Origin: Vibrio nigripulchritudo ATCC 27043
Lineage (GTDB): Bacteria; Pseudomonadota; Gammaproteobacteria; Enterobacterales; Vibrionaceae
DNA: 33,544 nt
Assembly (NCBI RefSeq): GCF_000222685.1
Contig: NZ_AFWJ01000275.1
Span: 1 to 33,544, forward strand
Direction: 5' to 3'
The notes beneath the pieces are model-generated. The model saw only the letters and a program-made list of their open reading frames with translations. It searched no databases and had not been told where the DNA came from. The translations under genes were made by a program, and so were the position numbers. Below, piece after piece: positions 15,121 through 22,180 of this stretch; positions within the stretch are counted from its first letter, which is position 1, and every line of letters begins with the position of its first letter.

Positions 15121-15918
15121 TTAGAAGCTGTAGCCGATGCCTGCGCCAACAACTACATCTTTCTGCTCGAACTTACCTTTAGCGTAAGACAGAGAACCTT
15201 TCAGAGAGATGCCGTTTTCGAAACCAGTGCTCGCACCGATAGCGATAGCGTTAGAGCCATTGAATCTTGCAACACCCGCACCAAATGTAGTCTTACCAGT
15301 AACAGTTGGGATGTTAGCCATAGCAGCAACACCAGCAATACCGTTAGACATTTTGCCTTCGTTTTGATCGATGCGACGAGATTGTTGAAGCTGAGTTTGA
15401 GCCATTTGCTCGAACTGAATTTCTAGAGAGTTTACGCGGTTGTCGATTGCTGATGCAGCGTTTACGATTTCGTTGCCACCGTGGAAAATAGCATCTTCGA
15501 TATTGTTGATTGCGCGATCAACGCTCTCGGCACGTTTCTTCGCTTCTTCAATGTCGTTTTTGTTTTGATTAATCTCAGCATCACGGCGAGCTTTGTCTGC
15601 ATCAGGCAATGGTTTGTTTTCTACATCAGCAAAAGAAACAATTCCGTCTTTCACTTTTAGATTCACCGATCCAGAATTCTCATGATTGTCATGCAAAGTG
15701 TATGTGCCGTCTGCATTTCGGCGAATTTCAGCAATGTTGTTTTGACCATTGTTTGCAAAGATACGAGTTACGCCATCTGCACTTTCTCGAGCAACTAGGT
15801 TGTTTTCTTTGAGTAGACCGTCAATTTTGTTTACTTCAACGATGTCACCGTTGATGGCTGCAGATGCGCCCATAGAGAAAGTAGATAGTAATGCAGTTGC
15901 TAGAATTGCTTTTTTCAT
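15121..15918 (-). CDS. short YadA-type trimeric autotransporter
   Basis: A 265-residue outer-membrane protein. Residues 1-20 are a signal peptide ending in GASA. Residues 25-105 are a small beta-rich head with no recognised repeats. Residues about 107-190 are a charged heptad-like coiled coil (RRDAEINQNKNDIEEAKKRA, QTQLQQSRRIDQNE). The last 75 residues are a YadA anchor domain (GIAGVAAMANIP, GSNAIAIGAS, VVVGAGIGYSF) ending in the C-terminal Phe needed for outer-membrane assembly. Three copies should form one 12-stranded barrel with a short stalk. This is far shorter than typical adhesins. An ATG at 15918 with GGAA upstream is chosen over an in-frame TTG at 15933. Confidence 0.9.
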   Translation of the reverse strand: MKKAILATALLSTFSMGASAAINGDIVEVNKIDGLLKENNLVARESADGVTRIFANNGQNNIAEIRRNADGTYTLHDNHENSGSVNLKVKDGIVSFADVENKPLPDADKARRDAEINQNKNDIEEAKKRAESVDRAINNIEDAIFHGGNEIVNAASAIDNRVNSLEIQFEQMAQTQLQQSRRIDQNEGKMSNGIAGVAAMANIPTVTGKTTFGAGVARFNGSNAIAIGASTGFENGISLKGSLSYAKGKFEQKDVVVGAGIGYSF

Positions 15919-16413
15919 TTGTACATTTTCCAAATAGCTAGTTAGTGGAACAGGAAGTTAAATTACAGAGGTACATGGAATCGCTCTGAATAACGTAGAG
16001 GCTTTTCCTTAAGGTTGTTTCATGTCGTACCTTTATTTTTGCTTATGGTATTACATTAAATTATTTTTTCAACACTTAAATCAAAATAAAATTCTTGTCA
16101 TGTGAATTTTGATTTAACTTTTTGTATTTAAGGTTATTAAATAAAAAGTCTAGCTTTGTTTTTTAAATGGTTTGATGTGTTTGTATTTTGAGGTGGGATG
16201 AATTGAAAGTTACTTAAGAGATATGATTTGAGTAAATGAGAGACGAGATAAAGTTGTTACGCTTATGTGGTTTACCGAACGGTCTGGATTGATTTCATGA
16301 ACTAAAGCTTCCTGATCCTACTTAGCATTCTGGCAGATGTATCAATACCAACACTTGAATCTACGTGCTACAGCCCACAGTTAATGGTCGTAAGCAAATT
16401 ATAAGGATTCGAT
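15919..16413. promoter_or_regulatory. AT-rich divergent control region
   Basis: These 495 bases separate the YadA-like gene (minus) and the Spo0M-like gene (plus) and hold no visible gene. The middle is very AT-rich and contains a perfect 11-bp inverted repeat: TAAATCAAAAT (16077-16087) and ATTTTGATTTA (16106-16116), with an 18-base spacer. Such DNA is a likely target for nucleoid proteins or a dimeric regulator of the surface protein. No confident -35/-10 pair could be fixed. Confidence 0.4.
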
Positions 16414-17157
16414 ATGTTAGGAAAGTTGAAAGCGTCATTGGGTATTGGAGCGGCAAAGGTCGACACTGTGTTGCAAAACATGAGCGTAACGCAGGGTGAT
16501 ACCTTAAAAGGCACCGTTCATATTCAGGGTGGAGACGTTGAGCAACAAATCGATGCTATTAAACTGAAGCTTTGCACTCAGGTGAAAGTAGAGTCTGACA
16601 GTGGCACAAGCTACCCGTCGTTTGTGCTAGGGCACCTACAAGCGGTAGACCCGTTTGTTATTGGTCCGGGGCAGGAAAAGCAGGTTGATTTTGAACTGAA
16701 GCTTCACGAAGAAACGCCCGTTACTGCGCTGAACGCCTTACATAACCAATGTCATGTCTGGGTAGAAACGACTCTGGATATCGATTTTGCTATTGATCCA
16801 AAAGATCGCGATTTGGTTGAAGTGAAGCCTTTACCAGTGGTATCGAACGTGATTTCAGCAATCGAGTCAGCAGGCTTTACCATGGTAAAAGCGGATGTTG
16901 AAAAAGGGCACTTGCGAGCAAACACCTTCCAGTCTAAGTCAGGCTGTTATCAGGAAATCGAGTTCCGTAACAACGGATTCGTCACCAGCAAAGAAATCGA
17001 GCTTTCATTTATTCTTGATGGAAACATGGTTCATTGTCTGGCTGAAGTGGATCGCGCAATGAGTTTACGCGGCGACCAATACGTCGCTTTCAGCCTGGAC
17101 CGAAATGCATCTGCCGGGCAGATTCAGGATGCGGTCTCCCGCGTATTGTCGGTATAA
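16414..17157 (+). CDS. Spo0M-like arrestin-fold protein
   Basis: A 247-residue protein matching the Spo0M (sporulation-control) family by length and pattern. It opens MLGKLKASLGIGAAKVDTVL, followed by a QGDTLKGTVHIQGGDVEQQI strand pair typical of the arrestin-like sandwich. The second half has GFTMVKADVEKGHLRA and CYQEIEFRN. In Bacillus, Spo0M influences sporulation; homologues occur in many non-sporulating gammaproteobacteria, where the role is unclear. No signal peptide is seen. AAGGA lies 8-9 bases before the ATG, and a terminator-like hairpin follows the stop. It is a single-gene unit. Confidence 0.88.
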   Translation: MLGKLKASLGIGAAKVDTVLQNMSVTQGDTLKGTVHIQGGDVEQQIDAIKLKLCTQVKVESDSGTSYPSFVLGHLQAVDPFVIGPGQEKQVDFELKLHEETPVTALNALHNQCHVWVETTLDIDFAIDPKDRDLVEVKPLPVVSNVISAIESAGFTMVKADVEKGHLRANTFQSKSGCYQEIEFRNNGFVTSKEIELSFILDGNMVHCLAEVDRAMSLRGDQYVAFSLDRNASAGQIQDAVSRVLSV

Positions 17158-17176
17158 CCTAACAAGCGAAAACATA

Positions 17177-17202
17177 AAAGGGCAGTTCTCACTGCCCTTT
17201 GT
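17177..17202. terminator. bidirectional terminator between convergent genes
   Basis: AAAGGGCAGT-TCTC-ACTGCCCTTT is a perfect 10-bp stem with a 4-base loop between the Spo0M-like gene and the convergent SDR gene. Read on the minus strand it is followed by TTTTATGTTTT, and on the plus strand by a short broken T-run. Confidence 0.85.
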
Positions 17203-17218
17203 TCATTTCCACTACTGA

Positions 17219-18025
17219 TTATCTCAGCTTTTTCAAAACGTCTTCCATTGTGCTGACAATGGCTTCAACTTTCGCTGCATTGGTTGCGTCTGGGTGTGGT
17301 GGTGCCAGCTTTCCGGAGTCGTTATCAAAATACTGTCCGTTAGCGTGCGCGAATTCTTCATTAAGTGAAGCTCGGGTCAGAATTTCCGCGCCGATTCGGA
17401 TGTCTCCACCGGGAATGCCATAGGCGTCTTTAACCATTTTGCTGCCCAAGAGCGAGCCCGGGTTGACGGCAATAAGAACAGGAGCAGGCTTCGGTAAAGT
17501 GTTTGCCAGGTGATGGTTCCAGGCAGTGAGTGCCAGCTTGCTTTGCGCATAGGCGGCGTTGTCAGAAAGCTTAGACTGACCGCTCAATGCACCAAGGTTA
17601 ACAGGAGACTGGGCAGCCGAAGACAAGTTGACGACTCTGCTGTTTCCGTCAAGTAAAGGCAATAGCTCTTTCGTGACCAGGTAAGGCGCGTACGTGTTCA
17701 CCGCAAAACGAATGTCCAGACCATCTTCAGTATCGGTATGGGGCGTGGTGTAAACGCCAGCGTTGTTTATCACGACATCAAGGTGGCTGTGCTTGTTTTT
17801 AATGTCTCTTATTAAGCCTTTCACTCCACTGATCGTCGACAAATCTGCAACGTATCGCTCGAATGAACCTTCACCACCAAGGCTGGACAGGAGAGACTCG
17901 GTATCTGCCAGTTTAGATGGGTTTCGACCATGTAATAGCACGTGGTGCCCATCCGAGTAGAGCATCTTTGCCGTTTCTAAACCAATTCCATCGGTAGCGC
18001 CTGTTAGTAAGATTGTTTTTTTCAT
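17219..18025 (-). CDS. short-chain dehydrogenase/reductase
   Basis: A 268-residue classical SDR. The cofactor motif TGATDGIG is at residues 8-15, NNAG at 87-90, and the catalytic Tyr159 and Lys163 are in YAQSK, with Ser135/136 in NLSSAAQ. These enzymes reduce or oxidise carbonyls and alcohols with NAD(P). RN after the second strand suggests NADP preference, which is uncertain. The start at 18025 (MKKTILLTG) is chosen because the motif begins right after it; a longer reading from 18115 would cover the divergent promoter. It is divergent from a LysR-type gene across 113 bases, the usual layout for a regulator and its target. Confidence 0.9.
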   Translation of the reverse strand: MKKTILLTGATDGIGLETAKMLYSDGHHVLLHGRNPSKLADTESLLSSLGGEGSFERYVADLSTISGVKGLIRDIKNKHSHLDVVINNAGVYTTPHTDTEDGLDIRFAVNTYAPYLVTKELLPLLDGNSRVVNLSSAAQSPVNLGALSGQSKLSDNAAYAQSKLALTAWNHHLANTLPKPAPVLIAVNPGSLLGSKMVKDAYGIPGGDIRIGAEILTRASLNEEFAHANGQYFDNDSGKLAPPHPDATNAAKVEAIVSTMEDVLKKLR

Positions 18026-18109
18026 TGCGATCTGTCCGTTGTGAGAATTTCTGCATGAAATTGTAATTAGTATGTCGTAACTTGATAATAGTGTATTTAA
18101 TATATTCAC

Positions 18110-18128
18110 TTTCAAAATAATATTGAAA
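18110..18128. promoter_or_regulatory. candidate LysR-type binding dyad
   Basis: TTTCAA-AATAATA-TTGAAA is a perfect 6-7-6 dyad, 10 bases before the LysR-type start codon and in the SDR divergent promoter. Autoregulation from such a site is usual for LysR proteins. It is a fair but not exact fit to the T-N11-A pattern. Confidence 0.45.
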
Positions 18129-18138
18129 ATAAAGCATT

Positions 18139-19071
18139 ATGAATATTGAACATCTCAAACTGTTTTTGCGAGTAGCGGTGACTCACAACATCAGCGTAGC
18201 AGGTAAAGAACTTAATCTTTCTCCTGCTGTGGCCAGCTCTTACATCAGTAAGCTGGAAGAAGGGTTAGGTGTCAGGCTGGTGCACCGAACAACTAGGAAA
18301 GTTTCTCTCACCGAAGAAGGCAAAATTTTCCAGCCATATGCAGAAGAAGTACTGGCGAGCATTGAAGCGGCGAAAGCTTCTGTTGGGGCAGGGCAAACAC
18401 ACCCTGCAGGAACGCTCAGAGTCACAGCACCCGCTTCGTTTGGTCGTATGCACCTCATGCCCGTACTTAAAGAGTTTTTGTCTCGCTACCCCGATATCCA
18501 ACTGGATGTAAGGTTTTCAGATGCGATTGTCGACTTAGTGGAAGGTGGGTTTGACGTTGCGATCAGAAATGCAGAGCTCAAAAACTCCAGCTTGATTGCC
18601 CGAAAGCTGGCGCCAGATAACCGTATCTTGTGTGCGTCACCTGATTATCTCAAAGAATATGGTGAACCTAAGACACCCGACGAATTAAAAACGCATCAGT
18701 GTATCCACTTGATGGGGCTCGACACCTGGCAATTTGAGTTGGGCGATAAAACGCTGGCAGTCAAAACCTACAGCAATTTCACGGCTGACAATGGAGAAGC
18801 CGTGCGGGATGCCTGCGCAGAAGGGCTCGGAGTAACTATCAATTCTACCTGGAGTGTGTACAAACACCTAAAGCGTGGCGATTTAGTACAGATCCTTGCC
18901 GATTATCCGCTTAAGTCGGACACCGCGATTTGGGCGGTGTATCCAAGTTCGCGCCAGTTAGCTCCGAAAGTTCGGGTGTTTATCGATTTTCTTGTCGAAA
19001 GTTACGGCACGCCTCCGTACTGGGACGAATGCTTGAACAATAAAAATGAAGAAGGAGTTTCGTCATGCTAA
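18139..19071 (+). CDS. LysR-family transcriptional regulator
   Basis: A 310-residue LTTR. The N-terminal winged HTH spans about 1-60 (LKLFLRVAVTHNISVAGKEL, LSPAVASSYISKLEEGLG, RTTRKVSLTEEG). The effector domain follows from about 90 (LRVTAPASFGRMHLMPVLKE) with the G-F-D-V-A-I-R segment typical of the CrgA/DsdC-like subgroup that often controls a neighbouring reductase. It is divergent from the SDR gene, its most likely target. The 3' end overlaps the VOC-protein gene by seven bases, so the two are co-translated. The inducer is unknown. Confidence 0.93.
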   Translation: MNIEHLKLFLRVAVTHNISVAGKELNLSPAVASSYISKLEEGLGVRLVHRTTRKVSLTEEGKIFQPYAEEVLASIEAAKASVGAGQTHPAGTLRVTAPASFGRMHLMPVLKEFLSRYPDIQLDVRFSDAIVDLVEGGFDVAIRNAELKNSSLIARKLAPDNRILCASPDYLKEYGEPKTPDELKTHQCIHLMGLDTWQFELGDKTLAVKTYSNFTADNGEAVRDACAEGLGVTINSTWSVYKHLKRGDLVQILADYPLKSDTAIWAVYPSSRQLAPKVRVFIDFLVESYGTPPYWDECLNNKNEEGVSSC

Positions 19072-19451
19072 ATGCCATTCATCACTGTGCCATTATCTGT
19101 TCCGACTACGCGGTGTCTAAAGCGTTTTATTGCGACGTATTAGGGTTGGAAGTGGTTGCAGAAAATTATCGTGAAGAAAGGCAATCGTATAAGCTGGATT
19201 TACGCTTGCCCAACGGAAACCAGATTGAATTATTCTCCTTTCCAAACCCTCCCCTAAGACCCACACAGCCTGAAGCCAGAGGGCTACGCCACCTCGCATT
19301 CTCTGTTGATGATCTAGACCCGGTTATTCGTCATCTTGAAGAAAACAATATTGAAGTGGAACCCGTGCGAGTTGACGAATTTACCGGGTGTCGGTTCACC
19401 TTCTTTCAGGATCCTGACGGCTTACCTCTGGAATTGTACGAAATTCGCTAA
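19065..19451 (+). CDS. gloA2: VOC-family protein, YaeR/GloA2-like
   Basis: A 128-residue glyoxalase-fold protein. Long stretches match E. coli YaeR (GloA2) as remembered: DYAVSKAFYCDVLG, GLRHLAFSVDD and RFTFFQDPDGLPLELYE. The four metal ligands expected for a VOC metalloenzyme can be placed at His7, Glu55, His76 and Glu123. Such proteins may act as glyoxalase-like lyases, but the YaeR substrate is not established. It starts inside the end of the LysR-type gene (7-base overlap), with AAGGAG upstream. The tie to a LysR regulator and an SDR suggests carbonyl or electrophile handling (inference). Confidence 0.9.
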   Translation: MLNAIHHCAIICSDYAVSKAFYCDVLGLEVVAENYREERQSYKLDLRLPNGNQIELFSFPNPPLRPTQPEARGLRHLAFSVDDLDPVIRHLEENNIEVEPVRVDEFTGCRFTFFQDPDGLPLELYEIR

Positions 19452-19520
19452 AATTTACTTAATATGCTGTTTAGATTGAAAAAGTTAATCTTCTCAGAAT
19501 TTTTTTAACGAGCAGTATTT

Positions 19521-20093
19521 ATGAGAATAGTGATTATGCGTCACGGGCGACCTGAGCTCGACCTTGATGCATTGAAAAAGCAAAAGTTTTCAGCATTAAA
19601 ACTGGGAAAAATCGTCGAGCAATACGAACAGTCAGCGCTTGAAAAATCTCAGACCATTCCACATTCCTCACTGGTGATTTCCCAGAGTTGTCAGTTTGCC
19701 CTAAGTAGCGACTTGCCCCGAGCCATTGGCTCGATAGAAAAGTTAGGCTTGAAAGAAATTCACGAAACCGATGCGGTTTTTCGCGAATCCCCATTGCCTT
19801 ATTTTAACTGGTCGTGGCCCTTTTTATCCTTCTTCACATGGGCAGTTGCATTACGTGTTTTATGGCTGTTTGGCTTTGCTACTAATGGTGAGTCAATCAA
19901 AACTGCCAGAGCGAGGGCGCAAACCGGAGCCGGAAAACTGCATCAGTATGCGACTGAGCACGGGTCGGTTTTTCTGCTTGGGCATGGCATAATGAATCGA
20001 TTGATCGCCAAAGAACTGAGCTCCAAAGGATGGAAAAAAGTTGAGTCAAATGGCGAAAATTACTGGTCTTACTCGGTTTATGAACGCCTATGA
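19521..20093 (+). CDS. histidine phosphatase superfamily protein
   Basis: A 190-residue protein of the phosphoglycerate-mutase-like fold. The RHG motif is at residues 7-9 (catalytic His8), the second histidine is in FLLGHGIMNR (His155), and Glu89 in VFRESPLP is a candidate acid. A hydrophobic, Trp-rich insert at about 95-120 (YFNWSWPFLSFFTWAVALRV) is unusual for a soluble phosphatase and may cap the active site or touch the membrane. The ATG overlaps nothing upstream; the 3' end overlaps the GNAT gene by four bases (ATGA). The substrate is unknown. Confidence 0.88.
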   Translation: MRIVIMRHGRPELDLDALKKQKFSALKLGKIVEQYEQSALEKSQTIPHSSLVISQSCQFALSSDLPRAIGSIEKLGLKEIHETDAVFRESPLPYFNWSWPFLSFFTWAVALRVLWLFGFATNGESIKTARARAQTGAGKLHQYATEHGSVFLLGHGIMNRLIAKELSSKGWKKVESNGENYWSYSVYERL

Positions 20094-20530
20094 AGTATCA
20101 AGTTGTTGAGTTTAAAGAAAAGTACGCTGAAGACATCACCTGTTTTTGGCGTAGCACCATGCAAGAGGTGCTCAATATCAGCCCTGTCCATTCGTTTGAG
20201 TCTCATCTACATTTTCTTAGCCACATCCTTCCTCTTTCTTATCGAATCCGTGTTGTCACCAATCACGAAGACCGCGCTATTGGCTTTATTGCGTTTAACG
20301 AAAAAGAGATCAATCAGCTCTATATTCGATCTGACTGCCGAAACCAGGGCATAGGGCAGCATTTGGTTCAGTTAGCCAAGCAACAATCATCAGGTTGCCT
20401 CGAATTGAGGACTTTTGAAGTCAATCAGCGAGCAATACGCTTTTATCAATCTCTCGGGTTTGTTGCATGCGGAGGCAGTTGTGACAATGAAGAGGGGCTC
20501 CCAGATATTTTGTTTCGTTGGGTTCAATAG
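20090..20530 (+). CDS. GNAT-family N-acetyltransferase
   Basis: A 146-residue GNAT protein. The acetyl-CoA pyrophosphate loop RNQGIG (84-89) follows the strand INQLYIR, and a later CLELRTFEVNQRAIRFYQSLGF block is the usual end of the fold. The ATG overlaps the phosphatase stop (ATGA), so the pair is translationally coupled. The family acetylates amines on proteins, antibiotics or metabolites; nothing here fixes the substrate. No terminator follows before the amide operon leader about 270 bases on. Confidence 0.9.
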   Translation: MKYQVVEFKEKYAEDITCFWRSTMQEVLNISPVHSFESHLHFLSHILPLSYRIRVVTNHEDRAIGFIAFNEKEINQLYIRSDCRNQGIGQHLVQLAKQQSSGCLELRTFEVNQRAIRFYQSLGFVACGGSCDNEEGLPDILFRWVQ

Positions 20531-20651
20531 TGTTCTTACTCCTCTGGCTCTTCTACACGAAACCTTGCCTTTAAAGTACAAGATTCAATTTGTTTCATTA
20601 ATGAGAAAGAGCAAATGCCCAAATCATATTTATTCATCTACCTAATTTAAG

Positions 20652-20672
20652 AATCATATTAAGTATATGATT
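20652..20672. promoter_or_regulatory. candidate upstream operator of the amide operon
   Basis: AATCATAT-TAAGT-ATATGATT is a perfect 8-5-8 dyad, and a further AATCATAT copy lies at 20622-20629. It is about 145 bases upstream of the structured leader. The rest of 20531-20796 is AT-rich and shows no gene. Confidence 0.35.
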
Positions 20673-20796
20673 AGTTATGCTTTGTTCATTTATCTGTTAC
20701 TCAACCAAGCGCATTTAAATATCAAGATATAAGTATCAATTCTAAGATTTATAAAAGAGTAAATCGATTTTCTTTATTGACCACATTTTAAGTAAG

Positions 20797-20811
20797 GTGT
20801 AATCATTACAC
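20797..20811. promoter_or_regulatory. perfect 15-bp palindrome at the start of the amide leader
   Basis: GTGTAAT-C-ATTACAC is a perfect palindrome; it runs directly into ACACGTGT (20808-20815), a second palindrome sharing four bases. It could be an operator at the promoter or the first element of the leader RNA. A -35-like TTGACC lies at 20777-20782, but no convincing -10 follows. Confidence 0.45.
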
Positions 20812-20928
20812 GTGTACAAGGTGCTAGAAGCCGACTGAAAAGGCGCAGTAACCTGTACCGTGTTGTTGCCTGTCGAGCCAAATCAGGCGCACACATTGAG
20901 CTCTGATATCAGGATCAGGTCAGCCTCA
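20808..20928 (+). promoter_or_regulatory. structured leader RNA of the amide operon (candidate AmiR target)
   Basis: Three stem-loops can be drawn before the terminator. The first pairs ACACG-GTACA-GGT (20808-20822, two bulged bases) with ACCTGTACCGTGT (20851-20863) and encloses GC and GCC/GGC pairs with loop GACTGAAAA. The second pairs GCCTG (20868-20872) with CAGGC (20884-20888). The third pairs CTGAT (20903-20907) with ATCAG (20914-20918) around a six-base loop ATCAGG, outside which TGAG (20897-20900) pairs with CTCA (20925-20928). ANTAR proteins are known to bind paired hairpins with six-base loops having A1 and G4; the third hairpin has the size and A1 but not G4. Function is inferred from position and the amiR-like gene downstream. 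Confidence 0.55.
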
Positions 20929-20951
20929 AAAAATGCATAGCAAAGGTAATG

Positions 20952-20995
20952 AAGCCTAAATGAATTCGCTGACCCGAATTCATTTAGGCTTTTTT
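20952..20995 (+). terminator. leader terminator of the amide operon (antitermination point)
   Basis: A perfect 17-bp stem, AAGCCTAAATGAATTCG (20952-20968) with its complement at 20975-20991, has the six-base loop CTGACC and is followed by a T-run (20990-20995). It lies about 60 bases before the amiC-like start codon with no gene upstream in the transcript. This is the layout expected for regulated read-through, as in the Pseudomonas ami and Klebsiella nas leaders. Confidence 0.9.
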
Positions 20996-21034
20996 ATTTA
21001 CGGACTTTTTTACTACGAACTTTTTATTTACGAA
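20989..21034 (+). repeat. three tandem 15-16 bp imperfect repeats after the leader terminator
   Basis: CTTTTTTATTTACGGA (20989-21004), CTTTTTTACTACGAA (21005-21019) and CTTTTTATTTACGAA (21020-21034) follow head to tail. The first unit includes the terminator T-run, so three T-tracts follow one hairpin. They end 21 bases before the amiC-like ATG and look like slippage products. Confidence 0.75.
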
Positions 21035-21055
21035 ATAGTGGAACTGGGATTACGT

Positions 21056-22180
21056 ATGGAAACGTATCGCGTCGGATTGCTGTATTCAACAGACGGCACC
21101 TATCGAAGGATTGCAAGCAATGCGCTTCTTGGTGCGTCTTATGCCATTGAGCAGGTCAATGCAGATGATCGCTATCCATTTCAGCTTGAAGGGGTTCATG
21201 TGAACCCAAAGGGCAATCTGGATGAGTACATAAACGGCGCGCAATCTCTGCTGAAAAGCGGTATCCGGCACATTGCAGGCACCATAACATCAAGTGCTCG
21301 CAAAGAAGTGATCCCGGATGTGCACGAGCATCAGGCATTGCTCTGGTATGGCAGCCCATATGAAGGCTACGAATGCGATGAGCATGTGGTGTATCACGGC
21401 GCATGTCCAAACCAGAATTTGCTGCAAATCCTTCGGTATGCGGTTCCTCGTTTTGGAAAACGAGTGGCGCTACTGGGCTCCAATTATATTTGGGGCTGGG
21501 AGAGTAACCGGATTGCTCGTGATGCCATCGACAGTATTGGTGGAGAAATCATCGAGGACACCTACTACCGGTTTGATACCACCGATTTCAGGCTGTCTAT
21601 CGAGAACATCAAATCGCAGAAACCCGATTTCGTAATTAATAATTTAGTTGGTGAATCCAGCTATGCGTTTTTGCATCAATTGAATGATGCATGGAGCGCC
21701 GAATCCCTCCCAGTCTTGAGCAGCAACCTCAGTGAATGTGAGTTAGCAAGCATTCGCGCCTTGCCTAACCTGCGTTTGTTTACTGCATTGACTTTTTTCC
21801 AGTCGGTGAACCCCCAATTCACTGAAAAGGTGAAAATGGCCATGTCATGCGGTGAGCCGGTCTCAAGTAACTTTGTCGGCGCTTATCTTTCTATTCTGAG
21901 TCTGGCGAATGCCATCGCTATTGCTGGAAGTGACGATGTCACGTCTATTCGTGCCGTTTTAGGTAAAGTGTGTACAGACACACCCATGGGGCACACTTTA
22001 ATGATTGCCAAAAACCAGCACGCGATACTGCCATGCTTTATCGGTGAGCGTGACGGTGATGACTTCAAAACCGTGAAATGTTACCCACCTATCGAACCGA
22101 ATCCGTATCTGATAGCACAGCAGTTTCTTACTGATATGGAACCACTGAATAGTTCAGTCAAGCTGAGGGTAGTCAAATGA
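21056..22180 (+). CDS. amiC: AmiC-like amide-binding sensor protein
   Basis: A 374-residue protein of the periplasmic-binding fold (type I), without a signal peptide, so cytoplasmic. The sequence follows AmiC and the short-chain-amide/urea binding family: YRVGLLYSTDGTYRRIASNA, GIRHIAGTITSSARKEVIPD, LWYGSPYEGYECDEHVVYHG and VALLGSNYIWGWESN. In Pseudomonas, AmiC holds the antiterminator AmiR inactive and releases it when an amide binds. An ATG at 21056 with GGGA upstream is chosen; a reading from 20960 would begin inside the terminator stem. The gene overlaps the amiR-like gene by four bases (ATGA), matching a complex of fixed ratio. Its ligand may differ from acetamide. Confidence 0.9.
   Translation: METYRVGLLYSTDGTYRRIASNALLGASYAIEQVNADDRYPFQLEGVHVNPKGNLDEYINGAQSLLKSGIRHIAGTITSSARKEVIPDVHEHQALLWYGSPYEGYECDEHVVYHGACPNQNLLQILRYAVPRFGKRVALLGSNYIWGWESNRIARDAIDSIGGEIIEDTYYRFDTTDFRLSIENIKSQKPDFVINNLVGESSYAFLHQLNDAWSAESLPVLSSNLSECELASIRALPNLRLFTALTFFQSVNPQFTEKVKMAMSCGEPVSSNFVGAYLSILSLANAIAIAGSDDVTSIRAVLGKVCTDTPMGHTLMIAKNQHAILPCFIGERDGDDFKTVKCYPPIEPNPYLIAQQFLTDMEPLNSSVKLRVVK

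Noticed and set aside
17913-18158. Upstream N-terminal extension of the SDR and an overlapping minus-strand frame across the LysR start.
   Set aside because: The SDR cofactor motif begins just after the ATG at 18025; the extra residues are encoded by the AT-rich divergent promoter.
20531-20800. A sigma-54 promoter or sgrS-like small RNA ahead of the amide operon.
   Set aside because: No GG-N10-GC core with TGGCAC and TTGC was found, and there is no hairpin with a T-run before the leader terminator.
20960-21055. An in-frame extension that would start the amiC-like protein at 20960.
   Set aside because: It begins inside the leader terminator stem, encodes a low-complexity Phe/Tyr run from the tandem repeats, has no ribosome site, and AmiC homology begins at 21056.
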